From positions 62,001 through 126,000 of the forward strand of contig JAZNIY010000019.1 of NCBI GenBank assembly GCA_045577735.1: a DNA stretch of 64,000 nt, given 5' to 3'. The notes under the pieces are model-generated. The model ran no database searches, was not told where the DNA came from, and saw only the letters and a list, made by a program, of their open reading frames with translations. Origin of the DNA: Stercoripulliclostridium_A sp045577735 (GTDB taxonomy: Bacteria; Bacillota; Clostridia; Christensenellales; DTU072). Shown here piece after piece: positions 33,159 to 43,141 of the stretch. Both the position numbers and the translations under genes were made by a program. Every line of letters begins with the position of its first letter. The first letter of the stretch is position 1.

Positions 33159-35582
33159 ATGAAAATTTATTGTTTGGATAGACAAACCACGGTCAAAGAC
33201 TTTTATGATTATTCAATCGTTAAAGGATTAAAAAACGCAAGGGAGTTTTCCTTTACCGTATCACGTTATGGCTATTATGTCGTTCAATTGGTGCTACTAC
33301 CTTCTTATGATAGTAAAGGTGTGAACGTTATAACGGAGAGTCTTTATGGTGATGGCAAGGAAATAGAGAAGTCAATTACATGTTTTAACACGCAAGGCGT
33401 TGATTATAAAGGTGAAAAGTTTACTAAGAAAATACCCCTTGTATGTGGTGAATTGAAACCTGTATTTATTGGTTGTGACTTCCAAAAAGCAGAACTTGGG
33501 AACTATTATACCTATGTTACCATAGATGATCAAAAGGTGAAGTTGAATTTTAACCTAACCGATGAACTTGTATTTAATGAGGGGTACGATAAGGGCTCAA
33601 CGTTAGCGCGTTTGAATTGGCTTAATTCAACAGCTTTTATTGACAAGAAGCTAGTAAAAGACTTTGAAGCTATTGTTGCAGAAAAGAATACGTTATCATT
33701 TACGGGCAAAAAGGTTTATTTTACTTCCGATGGTTTGATTGAAAACGTAGAAAGCTATTACAGCGAATCAAACACCATAGAAGAAGAAGTAACAAATAAA
33801 CTTTTCTCTCGTCCGGTAGAATTGTCTATTGATGGACAAAAGGTAAAGTACAACAAAATAAAGATTTCCACTCGTGTCAATCGTGCAAACGTAGCTGGGG
33901 ATGGTAGAAGCGAAAAGCTAAGAGTTGATGTTAATGCAAAAGCTACTTACGAGGGTATGATTAATTATGAAATTAAACTTACCGCAGAAAAGGATGCCAT
34001 TCTTTCCAACGTAAAGGTTGACTTCTACTTTGCTTCTGCAACCTATTTGGTTGGATTGGGCAAAGAGGGTGGAAGGTTGAGCGAAAACATTGATTACAAA
34101 TGGAGTAAAGAAAGACCCTGTGGCAACATTTTCGTAGGTGATGTAAACTGTGGCGCAGTAATACGCTTTAAAGAAAGAGAGAAGGACAATTCTACACCTA
34201 TATACAATTTGTATTCAAGCACCCCATATGCCGTACCCACTGAAACTTGGGATAACTACGGGAATGGTGGTATCACCTTAACTCGTACAGAAGAAGGGGC
34301 AACGTTATCTGCCTATACAGGTAAGAAGATAATCAAAAAGGGCGATTCTATCTCCCTATATTTCGATATATCGCTAACTCCATTTAAGCCCATTAACCTT
34401 AAAGAAAGCTTTGGTAATAGACTTGGTAAAGACGGAATAGAACTTACCTACGCTAATATGTTAAACCGTGCAAAACAAGACAAGGTGAAGTATCTTGCAC
34501 TTCGTAATGCAGGCGCTCTTAATCCCTATGTAAACTATCCTTTTGATAGAGTTGAGGAACTTAAATCACTGTCTATGGAAGCCCATAGGCGTGGTATAGG
34601 CCTTGGTATAAATTATGGAATTGGTGAAATGAGCACTAGAGCGAAAGAAACGTTCGTGTACAAAGCATTAGGTGACGAAATAATTTTTAGAAGTGATAAA
34701 AATGCAGAAACCGATCCTATTATGACCGATATGCTTGGTAGTGATGCTGTGGAAGCTGGTAAAATCACGTTCCTCAAAGGCGCGACCAAAAAGGGTAAAG
34801 ATATGAGTTATTATACAGTGCCCAAAGGTCGTATGGATAACTTCTTTGTAGAGGGCGTCAATTACTTAATCAACTATGCGGATCTTGATGCCATTAGCAT
34901 GAAAAATCCTAGCATCAGCAGAACGACAGCAGAGCGTGTTGCAAAATGTATTCGTGGCAAACGTACCTCTACGGGCGTTATGGAACTTGAAGTAAGCAAT
35001 AGATTTAACGAAAAGAACGGATACGTTAATTCTTTGAATGCTTACGTCAACGTTTTACCGTTCATAAATAAACTTTCTATAGGTGAAGGATACGATTTAA
35101 GCCGTGGCCCCGATTACGTATTAACCGAAGCTAGTGGTATTATATATGGGCTTTGCGCAGATACTCTCGTAGGCGCTGGTGTAACTCGCAGTTTGATTTA
35201 TGGTATGTTGCCAAAATATGGCGAAGATGAAGCATATAGTCGTGCTATTGGTGGCATTAATAAACTTTTCAATGATTTTGATATTGAAAATGCAACGTTT
35301 AAGGGCTTCTGGGACAGCAGTAATCCTTTCAAAGTTGATAACGCAAACGTGTACTGTTCAACCTATATAAATGGTGACAATATGATTGCTGTTATACATA
35401 ACGCAAATGCGAAAACTACAACTTTCGAAGTTGGTATTGAGAATAAATTTGGTTATACAACTTTAGGTAAGAAGGTGCGCGCCCCAGAAATAGAAGGCTT
35501 GCAAGAATCCAAGAGAATAAATTTTGGTAAAGCAATCAAATTAAAAGCAGGACAAGGTCTTATAGTTTATATAAAAAAATAA
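33159..35582 (+). CDS. DUF6067/GH123-like putative glycoside hydrolase
   Basis: 807 aa, no signal peptide. The blocks ATYLVGLGKEGGRLSENIDY with KWSKE, GNIFVGDVNCGAVIRFKE and WDNYGNGGITLTRTEEGATL match the DUF6067 pattern (a G-x-G-x-K-G-G segment, then a beta-sandwich), and the C-terminal half looks like a degenerate TIM barrel (LALRNAGALNPYVNYPF; AHRRGIGLGINYGIGEMST). DUF6067 proteins are linked to GH123-type exo-glycosidases acting on N-acetylgalactosamine. Function by family resemblance only. Tightly spaced (8 bases) after the LacZ-type gene with GGAGAA, so in the same operon. Confidence 0.55.
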   Translation: MKIYCLDRQTTVKDFYDYSIVKGLKNAREFSFTVSRYGYYVVQLVLLPSYDSKGVNVITESLYGDGKEIEKSITCFNTQGVDYKGEKFTKKIPLVCGELKPVFIGCDFQKAELGNYYTYVTIDDQKVKLNFNLTDELVFNEGYDKGSTLARLNWLNSTAFIDKKLVKDFEAIVAEKNTLSFTGKKVYFTSDGLIENVESYYSESNTIEEEVTNKLFSRPVELSIDGQKVKYNKIKISTRVNRANVAGDGRSEKLRVDVNAKATYEGMINYEIKLTAEKDAILSNVKVDFYFASATYLVGLGKEGGRLSENIDYKWSKERPCGNIFVGDVNCGAVIRFKEREKDNSTPIYNLYSSTPYAVPTETWDNYGNGGITLTRTEEGATLSAYTGKKIIKKGDSISLYFDISLTPFKPINLKESFGNRLGKDGIELTYANMLNRAKQDKVKYLALRNAGALNPYVNYPFDRVEELKSLSMEAHRRGIGLGINYGIGEMSTRAKETFVYKALGDEIIFRSDKNAETDPIMTDMLGSDAVEAGKITFLKGATKKGKDMSYYTVPKGRMDNFFVEGVNYLINYADLDAISMKNPSISRTTAERVAKCIRGKRTSTGVMELEVSNRFNEKNGYVNSLNAYVNVLPFINKLSIGEGYDLSRGPDYVLTEASGIIYGLCADTLVGAGVTRSLIYGMLPKYGEDEAYSRAIGGINKLFNDFDIENATFKGFWDSSNPFKVDNANVYCSTYINGDNMIAVIHNANAKTTTFEVGIENKFGYTTLGKKVRAPEIEGLQESKRINFGKAIKLKAGQGLIVYIKK

Positions 35583-35604
35583 AAGTTAGGTCCAGGAGGG
35601 TGAT

Positions 35605-37053
35605 ATGAAGAGATTGGCACTTCTTTTAGTAATTATTATAACAGCAACCGCTATATCGTTAGGGGTTGCTGTTATACATACAGAACTTATTGATGACGTA
35701 GAGGAAGAAAATATCCCCACCAATTATGATGTTGATTATGCCGATAAAGCCATAAGAACGGACAAAGAAAATGGTATTACTTTGGATTTTGAAGAGCCCA
35801 CCACGTTCAATACTATTGTGCTAAAAGAGAGTGGTGACGTTATAAGGGAGTTCTCTTTCTATTATACGGATAATGATGGTTCCCAAAAATTTTTGTACAA
35901 GCAAGATTTGGTTGAGGGATATAGATATTGCTCGTTTCCTACCATAACAACCACTTTATTCCAAATTGAAATTAAAGGGTTGGAAGGAGAGCAATGGAAT
36001 ATTTCCGATATAGAAATATACCATATGGGAGATACTTGCAAGGACGACTTTAGAGTAACTGCATATGCAGTTAGCCAGTACACCTACAAAAAGAGTAGCT
36101 TGGAAAAAGCGCATTTTAAGGCTATAACTCACGTTAATCTGATATCAACGGTTTTCTTTACCCAAGAAGGGGAAATATATTTCCTAGACAATTACGTTGA
36201 TGGTGTCTTAATTGATGGTGAAACAATATTTAAAACCTCACTTGCAAATATTAGAGAAGTAGTAGAACCGGGAACAACCATTGTTGCTACGTTGTTAGGA
36301 CAAGATCAAAATGGTAGTGGCCTTGGGCAAGTAGAAATACATGACGTTGCTTTTACTACATATAGAGATAATTTTATAAGAAACGCATTGACCTTTAGAG
36401 AGAAGTATAATCTTGACGGATTATCTTTTGATTATGAGTACCCTGTAACAATTCAAGAATATGCAACAATGTTCGAAATGTGTCGTTCTTTAAAAGAGGG
36501 TATGCCAGCAGGCTCTTTAATGACGGTAGCTCTTGGTACTTGGTCGTTATATAAACCTTTCATATTTGATAAGTCACTCCTTGAGTGCGTTGATTGGGTG
36601 GAAAGTATGAATTACGATGAAATGCGTGAGGATCCGCACCATTACCATTCCGCGTTTTCAACAAGTTGCTATGACTTTTTTGAGGACATTAGAATAGTTA
36701 ATAATGCTTTTGGCATAGACAATGAGGGCACCTATACTGACGTTAAGGACATAAATCTTGGATTGCCATTTTATTCTAGACCAACCGATGGAAGAGGTTA
36801 TTGGGGGACGTATGTTGACGTTGCAGAAAGCTTAGGGAAATACTGCAACGTTAAATACGATGAATACTATCAAGGCGAGTTATTGCCACCGACCTATTAC
36901 AATTCATATCAAATGATATATGATAAAGTTTGTTATTGTATTGATCAAGGCGTTGGTGGAGTGATGGTATGGCACTACACATGTGATGCACCGTGGGATA
37001 GCGACCTTTCTTTATGGCGCGCAATTTACGAAGCCGTTCAGTCAAGAAAATAG
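35605..37053 (+). CDS. Membrane-anchored GH18 family glycosidase
   Basis: 482 aa. N-terminal signal anchor (about 4-24), a beta-sandwich resembling F5/8-type carbohydrate-binding modules (about 45-145: ITLDFEEPTTFNTIVLKESG), then a TIM barrel. The GH18 catalytic motif DGLSFDYEYP is intact with D271, D276 and acid E278. The GH18 ending is visible too (GVGGVMVWHYTCDAPWD). GH18 enzymes are chitinases or endo-beta-N-acetylglucosaminidases; in this setting release of N-glycans is plausible. CCAGGAGGG precedes the ATG. Last gene of the locus. Confidence 0.85.
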   Translation: MKRLALLLVIIITATAISLGVAVIHTELIDDVEEENIPTNYDVDYADKAIRTDKENGITLDFEEPTTFNTIVLKESGDVIREFSFYYTDNDGSQKFLYKQDLVEGYRYCSFPTITTTLFQIEIKGLEGEQWNISDIEIYHMGDTCKDDFRVTAYAVSQYTYKKSSLEKAHFKAITHVNLISTVFFTQEGEIYFLDNYVDGVLIDGETIFKTSLANIREVVEPGTTIVATLLGQDQNGSGLGQVEIHDVAFTTYRDNFIRNALTFREKYNLDGLSFDYEYPVTIQEYATMFEMCRSLKEGMPAGSLMTVALGTWSLYKPFIFDKSLLECVDWVESMNYDEMREDPHHYHSAFSTSCYDFFEDIRIVNNAFGIDNEGTYTDVKDINLGLPFYSRPTDGRGYWGTYVDVAESLGKYCNVKYDEYYQGELLPPTYYNSYQMIYDKVCYCIDQGVGGVMVWHYTCDAPWDSDLSLWRAIYEAVQSRK

Positions 37054-37081
37054 TATATTAGGCTCCCAACCATTCAAATTT

Positions 37082-37136
37082 AAGAACCCTTTGTTACGTA
37101 AAATTAAAGAAACGCAAAACGAGGGTTCTTTTTTAA
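37082..37136 (+). terminator. Intrinsic terminator after the GH18 gene
   Basis: AAGAACCCT (37082-37090) pairs with AGGGTTCTT (37122-37130), followed by TTTT; the loop is long (31 bases). Confidence 0.65.
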
Positions 37137-37191
37137 TAACCATTATGAAACAAACTAGCAAATTAGCAAAAATATTTATGAAAGATTTCTC

Positions 37192-37220
37192 TTGAATTTT
37201 GCGCGCGCGTGTGTTAAAAT
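37192..37220 (+). promoter_or_regulatory. Promoter with CG-alternating spacer (1944-aa surface protein)
   Basis: TTGAAT (37192-37197), a 17-base spacer TTTGCGCGCGCGTGTGT and TAAAAT (37215-37220). The spacer is almost wholly alternating purine-pyrimidine. Confidence 0.75.
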
Positions 37221-37255
37221 TATAAACGTATAAATATATTTTCTAAGGTGCTAGT

Positions 37256-40200
37256 ATGACTAAAAACAAAAGCCGAATCAGTTTTATAGTACTCCCTATA
37301 ATTTTCTTGCTTGTATTTGCATGCGTTTTTTCTTCACGCGCGCACGATGATGTACAAGTACACGCAGAAGTAACTTCTTTAGTGGGTGATGGTACACAGG
37401 CAATTCCAAAACATATCACCACCGTGGATGAGTTCATTTTCTTTATGAACAAAGTAAATGATCCAGAAGCGGGCGATGAATATTTGACGTACTATTATGA
37501 TTTGGAAGTGGATCTTAATTTGTCTGGCAAAGCTGTTGTTCCAATTGGCTCGGAGGCACGGCCCTTTAATGGTGATTTCCATGGTAATGGTCACGTTATA
37601 TCCGGGTATACGCTTAGTGCCACAACCAACAATGTCGGCTTGTTTGGTTATACTGGTGAAAATGCTAGCATTTATGAGTTAGGAATGGTAGGAGCTAACA
37701 TTACTGCTGAATCGGCTAACGTAGGTGGCATAGTTGGTTATAATCAAGGAAATGTTTATGGATGTTTTTATCAAGGTAATATAACCGCTAGACAAAACGT
37801 AGGTGGCATTGCCGGTATAAATAAGGGAAGTATTTCTCAATCTTTTACAAATGGTGAATTGAGTGCGTCTGCAAGTGAAGCAAACGTTGGTGGATTAGTT
37901 GGACAAAACCATGCAAAGTTACAATATTCCTATTCAATAGCAAAGATTACAACATCCAACAAGAATGCTACTAACTTTGGTGGTATTATTGGTGGAAGAT
38001 ATACCTCTCAAGTAGAGTCAACACCCTCTGGAACCTTCTTTAATTTATCCGCGAATCCTGGTGTGGATGCCATAGGATACGGCGCAAATTCCATAGATAA
38101 AAGTGCTGTTTCACTAGATTCTTCTAGAACGCAAGCACTAACCAGAGTGGAATTTAACTCTTTGGATGGCCAAAAACTTTTTGGAAACAACCTTGGGTGG
38201 GAACGTAATGCCTTTGAAGAAACAAATCACTCGGCATACGTTGCACCACTTCAAACTATATTTGCAAATAGAGTTACTAAAGGTAATGAAACTAAGGCAT
38301 TGATTCGAAGCTTAGAAACGGCGACTTCTGAACGTATGTATGGTATTGCTACTGACGTAGAAGCAGATTGGGGCACGATAGAAAATCCATACTTAATTTC
38401 TAGCGAAACCCACCTCTTTAATCTTCAAAGAGCAGTATCGGAATACGGTGAGGCTTATTTCCAAAAATATTTTAAGCAAAGTGCTAATATAAGGCTCGCT
38501 TCAAGATTCTATCCAATTGGTAATAGGCAAGCAAATAATATGTTCCAAGGTCATTACGATGGTGGTAACAAGAAGATATCTAACTTAGAAATTAAAGAAA
38601 CCATTACCGATACGGAATATTTAGGGCTATTTGGTTATATTGGGCCAGATGCAACTATTTGTAACTTAACACTTGACGATACTTGTTCGGTAAGTGGAAC
38701 TCAAGGCATCGGTTCTATAGTGGGCTTTAATCAAGGTGGAACCATTAGTAACGTAGAATCACGTGCTACTGTTTCGGCTCAAGGTAAATCTGGGGGCATA
38801 GTAGGAATTACTCGTGAGGGAAAATATTATGACGTGCTTTCTGCCGTAACGTTAAAATTGCGTGGTAGCAACAATGGTGGCTTATATGGAGTTATTGGTG
38901 GTTACCTAGACAAGAGCTATTCAGAAATGGCTAACGTTTGGTATTTCGTAGATAAGAATTCTAGTTTCACTTCTACCAATGGAATGGGTAAAGTGTTAAT
39001 TGCAGATTCTTCTCTTGGCGTTGTGACAGCAACGAAAAATGTTACCGATTTAACTATTAACGTTTTGGATAATGATGGTACTGTTGTGCCAGAAACAGTC
39101 AAAGTTGTAAGTATGGTTTTCGAAACTACCTCTAATACAACGCCTTTTGCCTTGGAGTTTAGAAATTCGGTAGAATACGTTTATCAAGAGGCCAAGTCTA
39201 GTGGAGGTGGTTTAGAGAATGCTACTTTAAAGGTTGTATCTTTACCCAAACAAAATGAACAAGGTGTTGCGTATAGGTATCCTAGCGTAGCCGGAGTAGA
39301 AATATTGCCAGAGGGATATAATGACGACGCCGAGTTGGATGCGAGCGTTTACGCACGCTTTGTAAAAAAAGTAAGCTACAGTATTAAAAACAATGAAAAC
39401 GCGCAAAAAGTTGCAGAAATAGCGTTTTTAGATGCTTATAACGTTAAAACCGATAGGTTGTACGATGGACAAACCTTTACTTTGTCTATTAAGATTTTGG
39501 ATGGCGCATATTTGAAAGGGTTATTAGCCCAAAAGAGTGAAGGTGGTATTATTGAATTAAAGCTCATTGATTCAAATGGTGGAAAAACTGAACCTACTTT
39601 CTCTTACAACAATAATGGTGGTGCAGTAGAATATAGAGCAACAATGCATTCCTCGATTGAAGACGTGGATAATGTTGAACTAGGTATTGTAAAGAACTCC
39701 TATCTCGAGAATTTGGAGGCGGAAATTGCACTTATTAGTTGGAGTGAAGAGGATTTCAAAAAAGATCACGTGTTTACTGGTGATCCTATCACTTTCCCCA
39801 TTGAAAAGTTAGAAACAAGTAAACCTAATAATTACTCTATCGTAGTTAACTATAGTGGTGGATCCGCTCCTATAAATGCAAATCAAACGCCAACTGAAAA
39901 TTATTCATTTACCGTAATCTATCAAAATGCAAACGGTGTCAGAATGGGATCGAAAAATGGTCTTATCCACATTGATAAGAGGCAACTTCTTATTAATAAT
40001 AGCTTGTTACCGAATTCCAAGGAATGGGATAATAGTTCTGCCCCCGTGGTTGTTTCAGTAGATAATACTATTCTATATTATGAAATAGAGGGTAACACTA
40101 TTAACGTTGCAGAGAGATTTGTTGTATTGGTAAATGCATCAATGACTTTTAATGCGAATCCAAGTGATAAACCTGCTTCAAATATAGGAGTTGCATATTC

Positions 40201-43090
40201 ATTTGCTCTTTCCGGCAAAGATGCAAATAATTTTATAGCCCCAGCTGATACTAGTCGTGCGGATGGAATAATAAACAAACGCCATGTAACGGTTAAACTA
40301 ACTAGCTATGAGGGTGTTTTTGCTGGCGCTGATAAAAAACCCAGTTTGGAAAATATTGGATTTATATATAGCGGTGTTATTAATAGTAAGCCGTTAAATG
40401 AAATTTATACCTTCCTTAATGAAAATGGGGAAAATGTTTATTCTGGTATAGCAAAAGATTATAGACTTAAGGTAAGTTTACCAGAAGAGTCAGCCTATTA
40501 TTACGAAATTGAATTTTTGAATGGACAAACAGCGACTGACGTTAATGGGGATACTTATTCCTACGTTAACTTCACAGTAAAGCCTTTTGAAAGCAATATG
40601 GAATACTACATAGATGCTGTTGCACTAGATGGAATCGTATACGATGGTAGCGCACACGTCATTTCAGCTTCGTTTAAAGACGTGACTGGCAAATCATACA
40701 AAGTTGACAGCTTTGTTATAACTAATGAAAATGGAGATGAAGTTACAGAATTAACAAATGCCGGTGTTTATACAATTTCTACAACGTTTAGCGATACGAA
40801 TTATAAACTAAATGGAATGGTAAAGGAAATTGTTGTTGAAAAAGCAAATCAAGTTGATATTCAATTCATTTCTTCAAGTATCCATGATTTTGGCACGGCC
40901 TATACGGCTGAAGTTGAAGGGGGTAGTGGAGTCGGTGTCGTTACCTTTAAGGTTGGTGACGATTGCACTGATATGGCAAGTTTTGAAGGCAACGTATTGA
41001 CAATATACAAGGCCGGTGACATTACTTTAATAGCAACAAGAAAGGAAGAGAGTGGCAACTACAATGATGTTTCTACTGAGTTTATCCTAACTGTTAACAA
41101 GACGGAAATTGAAATTGGAATACAAGACTTTGAAGTTAACTTTATGGATGACATTAATTTTAACTTTATAGCTTCCAATGGGGAAACCTTGCTTGGTGTT
41201 GCTGGTGTTGACGTGCTCCTCAATGGTGACGTTTATACAGGCCAAAGGTTAAATGCAGGTAGTTACGATATTTCACTTGTTCTTGATGAAGGAGCAAATA
41301 GTGATGGATACATTCTTAAAGCAGGACAATGTGGTACCCTTTTAGTTAAGAAGTTGGCTATTACCGTTACTGCAGAAGATAAGACGGGAATTTATGGTGA
41401 AGAACTAAAAGAACTTACGTACACTATAAGTGATTCTCGCGTGGAAGCTTTAAATGGTGAACTCAGCACCTATGCAAGAAACGTTGGTGATAGCGATATA
41501 ATAGAGGGAACCATTACAAACGAAAATAATCCTAACTTTGAAATCACTTTTGTTAAAGCAACCTATAGCATAACGCCTAAGGATATTGTTGTAAAGGTTG
41601 TTGCACAAGAGAAAAAATATAGCGAAGCCGATCCTGAGCCGAAATTTGACGTAGAAGGACTAGAATTTGATGATACTGTATCCAGCATTGGTTTGAACGT
41701 AAAACTAACTAGATTTGCTGGTGAGGACTCATACGTTGAAGGTGTCGATGCTTATGCTAGTTATCAGTATAGATTGCAAGAAGAGATTACTATGACAAGT
41801 GCAAACTATAACGTAAGCTTTGAAACGGCATCCTTAACTATCGTTCCAGGTATCCCGGAATTGGTGTCAAAGAAAGCTGTTGAGATAGAGCCTGGCGTTA
41901 CCTTGGATGCTACAAACAAACCAACAGTACGTATTGCAGGAAAGATTTATGAGGCTTCAATGTGGGTTAAAGAGGAGTTGAGTGGATCGGTTGCATGGAA
42001 AGAAACGGCAACTCCCAATTTTGAAAAATCACCCACACAAATCTACGTTGCAATATTTACTCCTACGAACAAGAATTTTGCTCCTTTGGAAGTAGAAATA
42101 GAAGTTAAGGTAATTCCTATTGAAGTTACGGTTAAATTCCTTTCTAGCAAGGAAATAGTTTATGACGGATATAATCACGATGAAATAGAATATGAATTAG
42201 TTGGACTAATTTCTGGACAAAAAGCAAATGAAGACGTAACGTTTAGTGGTGACGTTAAAAACGTTGGTAAATTTACTGCTAAAATAACTTTAAATAATTG
42301 TATTTATAAATTGTCTGGTTCAGGTGAAATAACCATAAAAATAAAAGAAGCAGATCTTGAAGTTATTGTTGAGGACACAGTTATAATCGAAGGTGAAACT
42401 CCAAAGATTGAATTCATTTACTCGGGCTTCCAAAAGGGAGATACGGAAGACAAAGTAACAACAAAGCCCATAGTAACACTACCCAGTACTCCTGGTACTT
42501 ATACTTTAACTCCTTTTGGTGCCGAATGTGCAAACTACAATATCACCTATAAGAGTTTCACGTTTAAAGTTCTTACAAAGAATATTAAAGATAAAGAAAA
42601 TGGACTAAGCTTGGAAGGTGCCTTTGATAGTGAAACTAAATTTGAAATGGTTGAGGCAATGTCTAACGTTGAAGTATCCAATAAGTATGAAGAAGTTAGA
42701 GAGGGGTATAAAGCTCTTGAAAACATGGGAATAGATAAAGTTTATGATTTGAAATATTCCGTAGATGGTGAAGTTATATCCGTAGAAGGTGAGGTATACT
42801 TGACTATGGATATCCCGGAAGGCTATGAGGATACTACAAAATTAGCGTATGCAGTACTTACCAACGATGGTGAAGTTTTGTATATTCAAGACGTCCTTTA
42901 TTCCGATGACAAAGTAACTATTAATATTTCTAACGCTAAAGCATTGTTGATACTCGCTGAAGAAGAAGACAATTCTCTAATGATATACCTTGCAATTGGT
43001 GCAGTTGTGGTTGTTATAATTGTATTTGCATTGATTATAAGAGCTGTTAAAAAACGTAGAGAAGCTCGATACATAGTGTACAACGATTAA
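37256..43090 (+). CDS. Giant surface protein with GLUG and MBG repeats and a C-terminal membrane anchor
   Basis: 1944 aa. Signal sequence (about 6-36). Two GLUG blocks (about 120-240 and 390-540; VGGIVGYNQGNVYGC, VGGIAGINKGSISQS, VGGLVGQNHAKLQ, IGSIVGFNQGGTI). From about 1000 to 1850 lie repeated MBG/Ig-like domains: ITVTAEDKTGIYGEEL, IVVKVVAQEKKYSEADPEPK, ISGQKANEDVTF. One membrane helix (about 1909-1932) and a basic tail KKRREARYIVYND anchor the C-terminus; there is no LPxTG. Expected to be an adhesin or glycan-binding stalk. Own CG-spacer promoter, AAGGTG ribosome site and terminator; monocistronic. Confidence 0.8.
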   Translation: MTKNKSRISFIVLPIIFLLVFACVFSSRAHDDVQVHAEVTSLVGDGTQAIPKHITTVDEFIFFMNKVNDPEAGDEYLTYYYDLEVDLNLSGKAVVPIGSEARPFNGDFHGNGHVISGYTLSATTNNVGLFGYTGENASIYELGMVGANITAESANVGGIVGYNQGNVYGCFYQGNITARQNVGGIAGINKGSISQSFTNGELSASASEANVGGLVGQNHAKLQYSYSIAKITTSNKNATNFGGIIGGRYTSQVESTPSGTFFNLSANPGVDAIGYGANSIDKSAVSLDSSRTQALTRVEFNSLDGQKLFGNNLGWERNAFEETNHSAYVAPLQTIFANRVTKGNETKALIRSLETATSERMYGIATDVEADWGTIENPYLISSETHLFNLQRAVSEYGEAYFQKYFKQSANIRLASRFYPIGNRQANNMFQGHYDGGNKKISNLEIKETITDTEYLGLFGYIGPDATICNLTLDDTCSVSGTQGIGSIVGFNQGGTISNVESRATVSAQGKSGGIVGITREGKYYDVLSAVTLKLRGSNNGGLYGVIGGYLDKSYSEMANVWYFVDKNSSFTSTNGMGKVLIADSSLGVVTATKNVTDLTINVLDNDGTVVPETVKVVSMVFETTSNTTPFALEFRNSVEYVYQEAKSSGGGLENATLKVVSLPKQNEQGVAYRYPSVAGVEILPEGYNDDAELDASVYARFVKKVSYSIKNNENAQKVAEIAFLDAYNVKTDRLYDGQTFTLSIKILDGAYLKGLLAQKSEGGIIELKLIDSNGGKTEPTFSYNNNGGAVEYRATMHSSIEDVDNVELGIVKNSYLENLEAEIALISWSEEDFKKDHVFTGDPITFPIEKLETSKPNNYSIVVNYSGGSAPINANQTPTENYSFTVIYQNANGVRMGSKNGLIHIDKRQLLINNSLLPNSKEWDNSSAPVVVSVDNTILYYEIEGNTINVAERFVVLVNASMTFNANPSDKPASNIGVAYSFALSGKDANNFIAPADTSRADGIINKRHVTVKLTSYEGVFAGADKKPSLENIGFIYSGVINSKPLNEIYTFLNENGENVYSGIAKDYRLKVSLPEESAYYYEIEFLNGQTATDVNGDTYSYVNFTVKPFESNMEYYIDAVALDGIVYDGSAHVISASFKDVTGKSYKVDSFVITNENGDEVTELTNAGVYTISTTFSDTNYKLNGMVKEIVVEKANQVDIQFISSSIHDFGTAYTAEVEGGSGVGVVTFKVGDDCTDMASFEGNVLTIYKAGDITLIATRKEESGNYNDVSTEFILTVNKTEIEIGIQDFEVNFMDDINFNFIASNGETLLGVAGVDVLLNGDVYTGQRLNAGSYDISLVLDEGANSDGYILKAGQCGTLLVKKLAITVTAEDKTGIYGEELKELTYTISDSRVEALNGELSTYARNVGDSDIIEGTITNENNPNFEITFVKATYSITPKDIVVKVVAQEKKYSEADPEPKFDVEGLEFDDTVSSIGLNVKLTRFAGEDSYVEGVDAYASYQYRLQEEITMTSANYNVSFETASLTIVPGIPELVSKKAVEIEPGVTLDATNKPTVRIAGKIYEASMWVKEELSGSVAWKETATPNFEKSPTQIYVAIFTPTNKNFAPLEVEIEVKVIPIEVTVKFLSSKEIVYDGYNHDEIEYELVGLISGQKANEDVTFSGDVKNVGKFTAKITLNNCIYKLSGSGEITIKIKEADLEVIVEDTVIIEGETPKIEFIYSGFQKGDTEDKVTTKPIVTLPSTPGTYTLTPFGAECANYNITYKSFTFKVLTKNIKDKENGLSLEGAFDSETKFEMVEAMSNVEVSNKYEEVREGYKALENMGIDKVYDLKYSVDGEVISVEGEVYLTMDIPEGYEDTTKLAYAVLTNDGEVLYIQDVLYSDDKVTINISNAKALLILAEEEDNSLMIYLAIGAVVVVIIVFALIIRAVKKRREARYIVYND

Positions 43091-43102
43091 TCGGTGAATA
43101 TG

Positions 43103-43133
43103 AAAAGAACCTGCTGATGCAGGTTCTTTTTTG
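43103..43133. terminator. Bidirectional intrinsic terminator
   Basis: AAAAGAACCTGC (43103-43114) pairs perfectly with 43119-43130 around TGAT, with T6 on the plus side. It lies between the convergent giant surface protein and sulfatase genes. Confidence 0.9.
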
Positions 43134-43141
43134 AAATCAAG

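Noticed and set aside
37681..38000. CRISPR-like spacing of GGIVG-type repeats
   Set aside because: Repeats are at protein level (GLUG motifs) inside one open frame, not conserved DNA repeats; no cas genes or CRISPR array were seen.
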